This document shows, one piece after another, positions 53,577 to 62,313 of a stretch of 64,000 nt of DNA (the stretch's first letter is position 1; each line of letters begins with the position of its first letter). A program made the position numbers and the translations under genes. The notes under the pieces were generated by a model. That model was not told the DNA's origin. It did no database searches and saw nothing but the letters and a program-made list of their open reading frames with translations. The stretch is taken from NCBI RefSeq assembly GCF_000024885.1, contig NC_013512.1, positions 310,001 through 374,000 on the forward strand, given 5' to 3'. Source of the stretch: Sulfurospirillum deleyianum DSM 6946 (lineage in GTDB: Bacteria; Campylobacterota; Campylobacteria; Campylobacterales; Sulfurospirillaceae).

Positions 53577-54173
53577 ATGGCGATTACTTTACCACCACTT
53601 CCGTACGAAGCAAGTGCCCTTGAGCCTTATATCAGTGCGAATACATTGGGTTATCATCATGGAAAGCACCATCAAACGTATGTGAACAATCTTAATAATT
53701 TGATTCAAAGTACACCTTTGGCAGATGAAGCGTTGGAAGCGATTATTTTTGCCTCAGCGAATGTACCTGAAAAAGTAGGTATTTTTAACAATGCGGCGCA
53801 AGTTTGGAATCACACCTTCTACTGGAGTTGTATGAAAAAAGGTGGCGGTGGCGTACCAAGTGGTGCTGTTGCTGCAAAAATAATAGAAGATTTTGGTAGT
53901 TTTGAAGCCTTTATCGAAGCCTTTAAAAATGCGGGGCTTACCCAATTTGGTAGTGGTTGGGCATGGTTAGTCTTAGACAATGGAAAACTAAAAATTACTA
54001 AAACGAGTAACGCTGATACCCCAATGGTGCATCAGCAAAAAGCACTTTTAACCGTGGATGTTTGGGAGCATGCGTATTATTTGGATTACCAAAACAAACG
54101 GGCAGATTATATTGATATTTTTCTCAAACATTTAGTGAATTGGGATTTTGTCAACGCCAATTTAAAAGCGTAA
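53577..54173 (+). CDS. sodB: Iron superoxide dismutase
   Basis: 198 residues. Metal ligands: His27 in LGYHHGKHHQ, His in AQVWNHTFYW, and Asp/His in DVWEHAYYLDY. Conserved GSGWAWLV. Sequence around the active site follows the Fe type. It converts superoxide to oxygen and hydrogen peroxide in the cytoplasm. TTAAAGGAGACG precedes the ATG. A hairpin and palindrome follow. Confidence 0.95.
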   Translation: MAITLPPLPYEASALEPYISANTLGYHHGKHHQTYVNNLNNLIQSTPLADEALEAIIFASANVPEKVGIFNNAAQVWNHTFYWSCMKKGGGGVPSGAVAAKIIEDFGSFEAFIEAFKNAGLTQFGSGWAWLVLDNGKLKITKTSNADTPMVHQQKALLTVDVWEHAYYLDYQNKRADYIDIFLKHLVNWDFVNANLKA

Positions 54174-54185
54174 GTCTGTAAGAAG

Positions 54186-54214
54186 AAGAGGAAGAAAGGC
54201 TCTTCCTCTTTTAC
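54186..54214 (+). terminator. Terminator after sodB
   Basis: AAGAGGAAGA-AAGGC-TCTTCCTCTT then TT, running into TTACATGTAA (54211-54220). Confidence 0.75.
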
Positions 54215-54227
54215 ATGTAAAGCATTT

Positions 54228-54656
54228 CTAGGCTTGTTCACTCAAACAGTGAGGGCATTTTTTAGCACCCAAAGGAATGCTCATCGCACATTCAGCGCAG
54301 ACTTTGGTTGTGGGCAAAGGCTCTTCTTTAGGGGCTATTTTTGCATACCCCTTAATCATCATAAACATGACAAATCCTAGAATGATAAAAGAGGTGAAAT
54401 CGTTAAAAAAAACACCTAACTTAATCGCTGGAGCACCCGCTTTTTCCAAATCGGCTAAGGAAACATACTCTTTTCCATCTAAAGCAATAAATAAAGACGA
54501 AAAATCGACATTGCCAAGCAGTAGACCTACTGGTGGCATAATGATATTACTCACCAAAGATTTCACAACCGTTGCAAACGCTGCACCAAAAATAAACCCC
54601 ACTGCCATATCAATGACATTGCCCTTGATGAGAAAGTTTTTAAACTCTTTTAACAT
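54228..54656 (-). CDS. mscL: Large-conductance mechanosensitive channel with C-terminal zinc ribbon
   Basis: 142 residues. Helix 1 (NVIDMAVGFIFGAAFATVV) and helix 2 (FTSFIILGFVMFMMI) enclose the family loop. MscL opens under high membrane tension to release osmolytes. The C-terminal tail, usually a helical bundle, here ends with CAECAMSIPLGAKKCPHC, a four-cysteine zinc ribbon. The short gap after ribA suggests a ribA-mscL pair. Confidence 0.93.
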   Translation of the reverse strand: MLKEFKNFLIKGNVIDMAVGFIFGAAFATVVKSLVSNIIMPPVGLLLGNVDFSSLFIALDGKEYVSLADLEKAGAPAIKLGVFFNDFTSFIILGFVMFMMIKGYAKIAPKEEPLPTTKVCAECAMSIPLGAKKCPHCLSEQA

Positions 54657-54671
54657 GGCAACTCCTTTGTG

Positions 54672-55235
54672 TTAAAGTAGATGTCCCATTTGCTCTTTTT
54701 TCGTCTTCAAATAGTGTTCATTAAAAGGATTTGGCTCAATAATAATAGGCACACGTTCAACAATTTCAACACCTTTTAATCCGCTAAGCTTTAGAGGATT
54801 GTTGGTTAAAAGTTTGATTTTAGAGATACCAAAATGCGCCAAAATAAACTCAACAACTTCATAGGTACGCTCATCAGCTTTAAAGCCTAATTGATGGTTG
54901 GCTTCTACGGTATCGAAACCTTTGTCTTGCAGTGCGTAAGCGTTGACTTTATTTAACAGACCGATATTTCGACCCTCTTGACGAAGATAAATGACCATGC
55001 CTCGCTCTTTGCCAATAATCTTAAGGGCGGCTTCAAGTTGGTCACGACAGTCGCATTTAAGACTTCCGATAGTGTCTCCTGTAAGACACTCACTGTGAAT
55101 GCGAACCAAAGGCGCTTCATCTAAAGGCTCGTTGAAAATAACCAAATGCTCTTTAATTCCCTCTTTGAAAGATTGAATTTTAAAGGCTCCAAAACGTGAT
55201 GGGAGGTTTGCTACCTCAGAAATTTCTATTTTCAT
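54672..55235 (-). CDS. ribA: GTP cyclohydrolase II
   Basis: 187 residues: zinc cysteines in CLTGDTIGSLKCDC, the GTP-binding and catalytic sequence YLRQEGRNIGLLNK and DTVEANHQLGF. It opens the guanine ring of GTP at the start of riboflavin synthesis. A stand-alone form without a RibB domain. In Campylobacter jejuni ribA also neighbours hemB. Confidence 0.94.
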   Translation of the reverse strand: MKIEISEVANLPSRFGAFKIQSFKEGIKEHLVIFNEPLDEAPLVRIHSECLTGDTIGSLKCDCRDQLEAALKIIGKERGMVIYLRQEGRNIGLLNKVNAYALQDKGFDTVEANHQLGFKADERTYEVVEFILAHFGISKIKLLTNNPLKLSGLKGVEIVERVPIIIEPNPFNEHYLKTKKEQMGHLL

Positions 55236-55313
55236 TTTCTTTTATATCCACTTATGGTAAAATCGTAATTTTTTAACACAAAAACGTCATTTTAACGAAG
55301 ATAAGGCAAAAGA

Positions 55314-56291
55314 ATGTTTAAAAGATTTAGAAGACTCAGGATGAATGCAACGCTTCGCTCATTGGTGAGAGAAACAAGCCTCAGTATGGATGATTTTATC
55401 TATCCTTTGTTTGTCAAAAGTGGGGAAGGTATTAAAAAAGAGATAAGCTCTATGCCAGGGGTTTATCAGATGAGTTTGGATGAAATTTTAAAGGAGTGTC
55501 ACAGCCTTCAAGACCTTGGCATTAACTCAATTATTTTATTTGGAATCCCAGATGTCAAGGATAGTATCGGAAGTGATGCTTTGTGTGAACATGGCATTAT
55601 TGCCTCTGCCCTGCGTGCGATTAAGAAAGCTTATCCAAATATGTTTGTGGTAACCGATTTGTGTTTTTGTGAATTCACTGACCATGGGCATTGTGGTATT
55701 TTAGATATGGAACATGAGAGTGTCAATAACGATGCGACGTTAGAGATTTTAGCCAAACAAGCCCTCATCCACGCCCATGCGGGAGTGGATATGATAGCAC
55801 CAAGCGGCATGATGGATGGTATGATTGAAGTTTTGCGTGAAGCCTTAGATGTTGAGGGGTTTGTGAATTTACCGATTATGAGCTACTCCACTAAATTTGC
55901 CAGTGCCTATTATGGACCGTTTCGTGATGTGGCAGAATCAGCTCCCTCTTTTGGCGATCGAAAAACCTACCAAATGGATCCTGCCAATCGTAGAGAAGCC
56001 ATTAATGAGTCTATTGAAGATGAGGTGCAAGGGGCGGATATTTTGATGGTGAAACCAGCCCTTGCGTATCTGGATGTGATTCGTGATGTGCGCAATGCCA
56101 CCTCGACTCCTTTGTGTGTCTACAACGTGAGTGGTGAATATGCGATGCTAAAAGCTGCTGGGAAGGCAGGCGTGATTGATTATGAGCGTGTGATGATGGA
56201 AACGATGTTGGCGTTTAAACGTGCGGGAGCAGATATTATCATCAGTTACCATGCTAAAGAAGTAGCAGAAATTTTAAAGAGAACAAAGTAA
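55314..56291 (+). CDS. hemB: Delta-aminolevulinic acid dehydratase (porphobilinogen synthase)
   Basis: 325 residues. Zinc cysteines are in [13 protein letters not shown] (about 122-134); the Schiff-base lysines are in YSTKFAS and [10 protein letters not shown]. It joins two aminolevulinate molecules to porphobilinogen for haem and, in this organism, probably corrinoids. It has its own promoter region and is followed by argF after 76 bases. Confidence 0.96.
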   Translation: MFKRFRRLRMNATLRSLVRETSLSMDDFIYPLFVKSGEGIKKEISSMPGVYQMSLDEILKECHSLQDLGINSIILFGIPDVKDSIGSDALCEHGIIASALRAIKKAYPNMFVVTDLCFCEFTDHGHCGILDMEHESVNNDATLEILAKQALIHAHAGVDMIAPSGMMDGMIEVLREALDVEGFVNLPIMSYSTKFASAYYGPFRDVAESAPSFGDRKTYQMDPANRREAINESIEDEVQGADILMVKPALAYLDVIRDVRNATSTPLCVYNVSGEYAMLKAAGKAGVIDYERVMMETMLAFKRAGADIIISYHAKEVAEILKRTK

Positions 56292-56367
56292 AAATTCTAC
56301 GCAAGGCGTAAGCTTTAGTGCGAGGAATTTTATATGGGCTTTGCCCAAATAAAAGGAGATATTGAAT

Positions 56368-57294
56368 ATGAGACATTTTTTAACCCTGAAAGATTTTAGT
56401 AAAGAAGAAATTTTAGAAATCATTGACTTAGCACTGAAAATTAAGAAGCAGACAAAAAAAGGTAAACTCAAACCTTATTTAAAAGATCAAACGCTAGGAA
56501 TGATTTTTGAAAAAAGCTCAACTCGTACACGGGTGAGTTTTGAGGTGGGCATTCATCAACTGGGTGGGAAAGGACTCTTTTTATCCTCGAACGATTTGCA
56601 ACTAGGACGGGGTGAGCCGATGAAAGATACCGCACGTGTGATTAGCCGTATGGTGGACATGGTGATGATTCGTACCTTTGCGCAAAGCACACTTGAAGAG
56701 TTTGCGGCGTATTCGAAAGTGCCTGTGATTAGTGGTTTGAGTGATAGCTACCATCCTGTGCAACTGATGGCGGATTATCTGACGATGGTGGAGTATGGTA
56801 AAGATAAAAACCCTATCGTGGCGTATGTGGGCGATGGCAATAATATGACCCATTCATGGCTCATGATGGCATCAAAATTAGGTTTTGAGCTTCGCATTGC
56901 AACGCCTAAGGGGTATGAAGTGGATGCGAGTATTTTAGCCGACGCCTTAGCATTTGCGAAAGAAAGCGGTGCGGTGATTAAGATTGGCAATGACCCCAAA
57001 GAAGCAATTTCTGGAGCAACCGTGGTGACGACTGATACGTGGGTTTCTATGGGACAGGAGAGTGAAAAAGCTAAACGTGTGAGTGATTTTCAAGGCTACA
57101 TGGTCGATGAAGCGATGATGGCTTTGGCGCAAAAAGATGCGATGTTTTTACACTGCCTGCCAGCGTATCGTGATTATGAAGTGAGTGAAGCGGTGTTTGA
57201 AGCACACGCAGATGAAATTTTTGATGAAGCAGAAAACCGTTTACATGCCCAAAAAGCGGTGATGGTTTGGCTTGATAAACACAGAGAGTCTTAA
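56368..57294 (+). CDS. argF: Ornithine carbamoyltransferase
   Basis: 308 residues from the ATG at 56368 (MRHFLTL), 9 bases after AAAGGAG; the TTG two codons earlier is an alternative. Carbamoyl-phosphate site [26 protein letters not shown]-type loop, [11 protein letters not shown] and the ornithine-binding cysteine in [12 protein letters not shown]. It forms citrulline for arginine synthesis. Its stop is one base before the alternative DUF2603 start. Confidence 0.96.
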   Translation: MRHFLTLKDFSKEEILEIIDLALKIKKQTKKGKLKPYLKDQTLGMIFEKSSTRTRVSFEVGIHQLGGKGLFLSSNDLQLGRGEPMKDTARVISRMVDMVMIRTFAQSTLEEFAAYSKVPVISGLSDSYHPVQLMADYLTMVEYGKDKNPIVAYVGDGNNMTHSWLMMASKLGFELRIATPKGYEVDASILADALAFAKESGAVIKIGNDPKEAISGATVVTTDTWVSMGQESEKAKRVSDFQGYMVDEAMMALAQKDAMFLHCLPAYRDYEVSEAVFEAHADEIFDEAENRLHAQKAVMVWLDKHRES

Positions 57295-57323
57295 TGGAAT
57301 TTAAAAGAAAAAAAGAGTTCAAA

Positions 57324-57782
57324 ATGATAGAGAAGATTTCTAAAGGCTTAAGCCTCAACAAGCAAAAAGAGCAAACCGTTTTAGAGATTCTCCCTCATGA
57401 AGATGAAAACAGTAAGCTTTTGCGTTTAAAACGTGGTTCATGGGAGAGTCAAAAAGAGCCATGGTTAGTGTACGATGAAAAAGGAAAATTGCATGCGCTT
57501 CTTTCTATCGAGACACTCAGTAAAATGATAGAACATTTTAAAAATGCAGAGAAAGAGACACTCTTTTTAAAGCTTGAAAAGAGTATTTTGCAACATTTGC
57601 CCCTTGATTTTCACGATGTATGGACAGTAGCAATGGAAGAGATAAAAAAGAGTAAGAAAAGCGATATGGATTTTGATGCCTTGATAAAAAAGATTAAGAC
57701 AGAGCATCCCAATCTTTTCTTAGATTTAAAAGACCTCTATTTACCAGAGGGTGCGAGTGTGATAAGTACCATAGAGCGTTAA
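57324..57782 (+). CDS. DUF2603 (UPF0763) family protein
   Basis: 152 residues from MIEKISKGLSL; an upstream ATG (57294) overlaps the argF stop and would add ten lysine-rich residues. The family is almost confined to Campylobacterota and appears as a conserved neighbour of argF and hemN. Recognised by LLRLKRGSWESQKEPW and VYDEKGKLHALLSIETL. Function unknown. Confidence 0.8.
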   Translation: MIEKISKGLSLNKQKEQTVLEILPHEDENSKLLRLKRGSWESQKEPWLVYDEKGKLHALLSIETLSKMIEHFKNAEKETLFLKLEKSILQHLPLDFHDVWTVAMEEIKKSKKSDMDFDALIKKIKTEHPNLFLDLKDLYLPEGASVISTIER

Positions 57783-57790
57783 GGACAGCC

Positions 57791-59164
57791 ATGATTGATT
57801 TTGAAAAGTTTGCCAAATACTCCAAAGCGGGACCACGCTATACGAGTTATCCCACAGCTCCTGAGTTTAATGAAGGGTTTACATGTAAAAGCTACGAGGA
57901 GGTTTTAGCACACCAAGACTCCTCTCGCCCTCTCTCTTTGTATTTTCACCTTCCTTTTTGCAGAAGTGCCTGTTATTTTTGTGGGTGTAACGTGGTTTAT
58001 ACCAGCAAGGAAGATAAAAAAGAGCGCTACATTGCTTATTTAGAGCGTGAGTTAGAACTGCTAAGCCAGCATCTTGACACATCCCGTGAAGTGATTCAGA
58101 TGCACTTTGGTGGCGGAACACCGACATTTTTTAGTACTGAGCAGTTGGAGCGCATTTTAAAGGCGATTAAAAAGCATTTTAAACATTTTGCCAAAGATGC
58201 GGAAATTAGCTGTGAAATTGACCCTCGTTTTTTAAGTAAAGAGCAGTTAGATGTGCTGACATCTAACGGGTTTAATCGCGTTAGTTATGGGGTTCAAGAT
58301 TTTAACGATGAGGTGCAAAAGGCGATTCACCGTATTCAGCCTTATGATGTTACGCAAAATGCGGTTACCATGGCAAAAAGCTCAGGCATTAAGTCGATTA
58401 ATATGGACTTGATTTATGGGCTTCCTTACCAAAGTTTTGAGACGTTTCAAGAGACCTTACGCCTAGCTGTTTCGCTTGATCCTACTCGTCTAGCCGTCTT
58501 TAACTACGCTCATGTACCGTGGATGAAAAAATCGATGCGAAAGATTGATGAAACCACGCTTCCGCATCCAAGTGTCAAGCTAGCGATTATGCGCTATACC
58601 ATTGATTATTTGGAGTCCAATGGCTATAAAATGATTGGCATGGATCACTTCGCTAAACCTGATGATGAGCTGTTTCTTGCCATTGAAAAAGGGGAGTTGC
58701 ACCGTAATTTTCAGGGCTACACGACCAAAGGTGGGGCGGATTTGATTGGGATTGGCCTCACCAGCATTGGTGAGGGTGTGCGCCATTATGTGCAAAACTT
58801 TAAAGAGATGGATGCGTATGAAAATGCCATTGATGCGGGGAAATTGCCTGTACATCGAGGGTTGATTTTAAGTGAGGATGATGTGCTTCGAAAAGCGGTC
58901 ATTATGGAGATGATGAGTAACTTTAAACTCAACATTGCGGGCATTGAAGAAGCTTTTGGCATTGATTTCTTTGACTATTTTGCCGATGCCATCGAAGCGT
59001 TAAAACCTTTTGAGGCAGAGGAGCTTGTCGTTGTGGATAAAGTGGGTAAAAAGATTTTGGTCAATCCCACAGGTACACTGCTGATTCGTAATATTGTGAT
59101 GCCTTTTGATGCCTATTTACAAAAAATCCCTGAAGATAAACGACGCTTCAGTAAAACGGTGTAA
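57791..59164 (+). CDS. hemN: Oxygen-independent coproporphyrinogen III oxidase
   Basis: 457 residues, radical-SAM enzyme. The Fe-S motif CRSACYFCGC is near 57-66 (C-x3-C-x2-C-x-C), followed by HFGGGTPTF and YGLPYQSFETF. It decarboxylates coproporphyrinogen III anaerobically in haem synthesis. The additional cysteine after the third is typical of true HemN rather than HemW. A TTACATGTAA at 57879 is read as FTCK. Confidence 0.94.
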   Translation: MIDFEKFAKYSKAGPRYTSYPTAPEFNEGFTCKSYEEVLAHQDSSRPLSLYFHLPFCRSACYFCGCNVVYTSKEDKKERYIAYLERELELLSQHLDTSREVIQMHFGGGTPTFFSTEQLERILKAIKKHFKHFAKDAEISCEIDPRFLSKEQLDVLTSNGFNRVSYGVQDFNDEVQKAIHRIQPYDVTQNAVTMAKSSGIKSINMDLIYGLPYQSFETFQETLRLAVSLDPTRLAVFNYAHVPWMKKSMRKIDETTLPHPSVKLAIMRYTIDYLESNGYKMIGMDHFAKPDDELFLAIEKGELHRNFQGYTTKGGADLIGIGLTSIGEGVRHYVQNFKEMDAYENAIDAGKLPVHRGLILSEDDVLRKAVIMEMMSNFKLNIAGIEEAFGIDFFDYFADAIEALKPFEAEELVVVDKVGKKILVNPTGTLLIRNIVMPFDAYLQKIPEDKRRFSKTV

Positions 59165-59167
59165 AAC

Positions 59168-60430
59168 ATGTTTCAATTTAATGTAACCAGCGATGCCTGT
59201 GTCAAGTGCGGTAAATGTATTCCTGTGTGTACGATTCACGAAATTAACCGTGATGAAGTCACCAGTCCTAGAGGTTTTTTAGACCTTTTAAGCGCCTATC
59301 AGCGTGGCGATTTGGAGCTGGATAAAAACGCAAAAAACATTTTTGAGAGCTGTTTTTTGTGTACGAATTGTACTTCTGTGTGTCCTAATGATTTGCCTGT
59401 GGATATGGTCATTGAGCAGGTGCGCAATGACATTCGCAAAAAGTTTGGTTTAGCGTGGTATAAAAAACTCGCCTTTTTCTTACTTCGAAATCGTAAGATT
59501 ATGGATATTTTGGCACGTTTTGGGTACATGTTTCAAACCTGTGGATTTAAGATGGTGGAGAAGCAAAAGTCGATGTATCTTAGAGACTTTCCACTCATCA
59601 AGATGGACAGACTTTTTCCAAGTCTTGCGAAAAAGACCTTTTTAAACTCCCATCCTGATGTGGTGTATCATGGTGGTAAGGGAAAAGTAGGTATCTTCAT
59701 TGGGTGTTTGGCCAATTACATGTACACCGATGTGGGCAAAACGCTTTTGGAGATTTTAAAAGAGTTACAAATAGACGCTTACCTCATAAAACAACAAAAA
59801 TGCTGTGGCGCTCCTCAATACTTTACGGGTGATTTTGACAGTGTGGATGCTTTGGCAAAATTTAATATCGAGTATATTGAAGGCTTCAAAGATGAGTTAG
59901 ACGCCATCATTATTCCTGAGGCGACCTGTAGTGCGATGATTAAAGAGGACTATGCGAAGTTTTTTCACGACCAGCCTGAGTGGAAAGAGCGTGCAGAGGC
60001 GATTAGTCCGCATATTTTTATGGCGACGGAGTATTTGGAGAAAAAAACAAACCTCGCTGAAATCTTAGCGACCAAAGCACGTAAAAGTGAAGTCGTTACG
60101 TATCATGACCCATGCCACGCACGCAAAATGCAAGGTGTTTGGAAAGAACCACGCAATCTTATTTCCCAAAACTACACCATCAAAGAGATGAGTGACCCGA
60201 ATCGCTGTTGTGGTTTTGGTGGTGTTACGATGCAAACCGAAAAATACCACTTCGCCAAAGCCGCTGGAATTCCAAAGGCTGCGATGATTAAAGAAACAGA
60301 GGCTGTGTACGTAAGTGCAGAGTGCAGTGCGTGTCGTATGCAACTGAGTGATGCGATGCATCAGCAAAAAGTCGATGTTATCTTCAAAAACCCGATTGAA
60401 TTGATTGCTAAGGCGTTAAGAGAAGGGTAA
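59168..60430 (+). CDS. CCG-domain iron-sulfur oxidoreductase (GlcF/GlpC-like)
   Basis: 420 residues: two 4Fe-4S motifs at the N terminus (CVKCGKCIPVC, CFLCTNCTSVCP), then two CCG domains (QQKCCGAPQYF and NRCCGFGGVT). This is the glycolate-oxidase/GlpC/heterodisulfide reductase subunit layout. It probably passes electrons to the quinone pool for an unknown dehydrogenase. It follows hemN by 3 bases, as its Campylobacter jejuni counterpart does, so it may serve haem synthesis. Confidence 0.85.
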   Translation: MFQFNVTSDACVKCGKCIPVCTIHEINRDEVTSPRGFLDLLSAYQRGDLELDKNAKNIFESCFLCTNCTSVCPNDLPVDMVIEQVRNDIRKKFGLAWYKKLAFFLLRNRKIMDILARFGYMFQTCGFKMVEKQKSMYLRDFPLIKMDRLFPSLAKKTFLNSHPDVVYHGGKGKVGIFIGCLANYMYTDVGKTLLEILKELQIDAYLIKQQKCCGAPQYFTGDFDSVDALAKFNIEYIEGFKDELDAIIIPEATCSAMIKEDYAKFFHDQPEWKERAEAISPHIFMATEYLEKKTNLAEILATKARKSEVVTYHDPCHARKMQGVWKEPRNLISQNYTIKEMSDPNRCCGFGGVTMQTEKYHFAKAAGIPKAAMIKETEAVYVSAECSACRMQLSDAMHQQKVDVIFKNPIELIAKALREG

Positions 60431-60524
60431 ATTCTTTTTACATGTAAAGTAAGTGAAGATTGTGTACTACTTGTTAAAATATTCAGGTATAGTGTATGAA
60501 TAAAAATTAAAAAAAGTATGTCTT

Positions 60525-61433
60525 TTGGAAAAATTTACAATTTTTGAAATTCCTTCTCATAAATATGAGTCGATAGAGCAACTTGGAACGAAACGTAAGT
60601 TTTGGTTTATAGACGATACTGATGAAAAATTAAAACTTTTTAAAATTGGTAGAGAAGGTACAGGAGAAAATTGGGTTGAAGTAGTGGTTTCACATATTTG
60701 TGAATTATTAGACATCCCACATGCAAAATATGAATTTGCGATATGGGATGAAAAATTAGGAACGATAACTGAAAGTTTTGTTCCAGAAAATGGTAGGCTT
60801 ATTCATGGCAATGAGTTGCTTGCAAAAATTCATAATAACTACCCAATTAATGAGTATAAAGTAAGAGATTATTTACTAAAACGAGTTTTAGTAATTATAA
60901 AATATATAAAAGCAGAATTGCCATTAGGCTATAGTAATGAAATGTGTAATTCTTGCTTGGATGTCTTTATTAGTTATATTTTGTTAGATTGTTTAATTTC
61001 TAATGGTGACAGACACCATGAAAATTGGGGATTTATTGTTTATGAGTCAAAAGTATATTTAGCGCCAACATACGATCATGCATCGGGTCTTGGGTGTAGA
61101 GAATCTGATGAAATAAAAACTAAAAGACTTCAAACAAAAGATCAGAATTATCAAGTTAAAAGTTTTGTAAAAAGAGCGCGAACACCTTTTTTCAATAAAG
61201 ATAAAATGTTAACAACATTGGAAGCATTTGAATTATGTGCTAATTTTGATAAAGAAATTGTATTGTTTTGGCTAGTAAAGTTAGAAGCTTTAGATTTAGA
61301 AAACGTTAGAAATATTTTTGATAAGATACCACCAGATTTAATAAGTAATATATCTATTGAGTTTGCTATAAAAGTGTTAGAAGAAAATAAAAAGAGATTA
61401 TTAGAAGTGAAAGAGGCATTGTTAAATGATTGA
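60525..61433 (+). CDS. HipT-like serine/threonine kinase (short HipA)
   Basis: 302 residues. The HipA-type catalytic loop is SNGDRHHENWGFIV (catalytic Asp, metal Asn), the DFG-equivalent is PTYDHASGLG, and the ATP lysine is probably in LFKIGREGTG. It lacks the N-terminal subdomain 1 of full HipA and has no HipB next to it, so it resembles HipT of HipBST systems. TTG at 60525 is the only in-frame start nearby; ribosome site weak. Very AT-rich compared with neighbours. The partner gene overlaps by 8 bases. Confidence 0.78.
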   Translation: MEKFTIFEIPSHKYESIEQLGTKRKFWFIDDTDEKLKLFKIGREGTGENWVEVVVSHICELLDIPHAKYEFAIWDEKLGTITESFVPENGRLIHGNELLAKIHNNYPINEYKVRDYLLKRVLVIIKYIKAELPLGYSNEMCNSCLDVFISYILLDCLISNGDRHHENWGFIVYESKVYLAPTYDHASGLGCRESDEIKTKRLQTKDQNYQVKSFVKRARTPFFNKDKMLTTLEAFELCANFDKEIVLFWLVKLEALDLENVRNIFDKIPPDLISNISIEFAIKVLEENKKRLLEVKEALLND

Positions 61434-62154
61434 AAAATTAAGTTTAGTATGGCGAAATCCGCAGACAAGAACATGGACTCCTGTCGCTTGCATTGAGTAT
61501 AAAGATAATACTTATTTTTTTAATTATACGAATGGAGCAAAAGATAAAAATTTTGTGCCATTTGGTCAAATGAATGACTTAACTAAAAAATATTCTTCAA
61601 ATGAACTATTTCCAATTTTTAAAAATAGGCTTCTTTCAAAGTCGAGACCTGAGTATGAAGATTATTTAAATTGGTTAGATATTCAGGGTGAATACAATGA
61701 TTTTTTGGAACTATCACGCAGTAGAGGCATCAGAGCCACTGATGAGCTACAATTATTTCCTATCCCTACAAAAAATGGGGCTGGAGATTATGAAGTATTG
61801 TTTTTTTCTCATGGAATCAGTCATATTGCTCCTGGATATGTTAATAGGTTAGAAAGCTTACAGAAAAATGATTCATTGTTATTATTGCAGGATATTCAAA
61901 ATGAAGCTGATCCATTTGCTTTAGCACTAAGAACAAAAGATGATCCTGTTGAATTGCTAGGGTATTGTCCTGCGTTTTTTGCAAAAGATTTCAACAAGTT
62001 ATTAGATCTAAATGGTAAAGATTATGTGCATGTTTATGTACAGAAGGTTAATTTAACAGCGCCATTACAACTAAAGTTATTATGTAAATTAGTGACAAAA
62101 TGGCATAATGATTTTATTCCTTTTGATGAAGAAGAATTTCAACCATATCTTTAA
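61426..62154 (+). CDS. HipA-N (HipS-like) plus HIRAN domain protein
   Basis: 242 residues. Residues 1-95 resemble HipA N-subdomain 1: MIEKLSLVWRNPQTRTWTPV, FFNYTNGAKDKNFVPFG, and SNELFPIFKNRLL followed by SRPEYEDYLNWL. Residues about 125-230 resemble a HIRAN domain: LESLQKNDSLLLLQDI, NEADPFALALRT and LLGYCPAFFAKDF. HIRAN domains bind DNA ends or damaged DNA. Since HipS (the isolated N1 domain) is the antitoxin in HipBST, this is probably the antitoxin or sensor of the kinase. AT-rich, and the two genes are flanked by TTACATGTAA copies. Confidence 0.7.
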   Translation: MIEKLSLVWRNPQTRTWTPVACIEYKDNTYFFNYTNGAKDKNFVPFGQMNDLTKKYSSNELFPIFKNRLLSKSRPEYEDYLNWLDIQGEYNDFLELSRSRGIRATDELQLFPIPTKNGAGDYEVLFFSHGISHIAPGYVNRLESLQKNDSLLLLQDIQNEADPFALALRTKDDPVELLGYCPAFFAKDFNKLLDLNGKDYVHVYVQKVNLTAPLQLKLLCKLVTKWHNDFIPFDEEEFQPYL

Positions 62155-62313
62155 TAATAAAAAAAGAAGCTAAACTTTAAATTCTTTACATGTAAAACTC
62201 TCATTTGAGAAAACTCCTTCCATTATTTATTATAGAACTTAAAAATTAACCACACAAATTCTAGAAAATGTAGGCGATGAGAAGTAAAAAATACCTTTAC
62301 ATATAAAGATGTT

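Noticed and set aside
59716-59727. ATTACATGTACA and other near-matches, such as 1425-1434 and 35647-35656
   Set aside because: Not exact copies; left out of the count.
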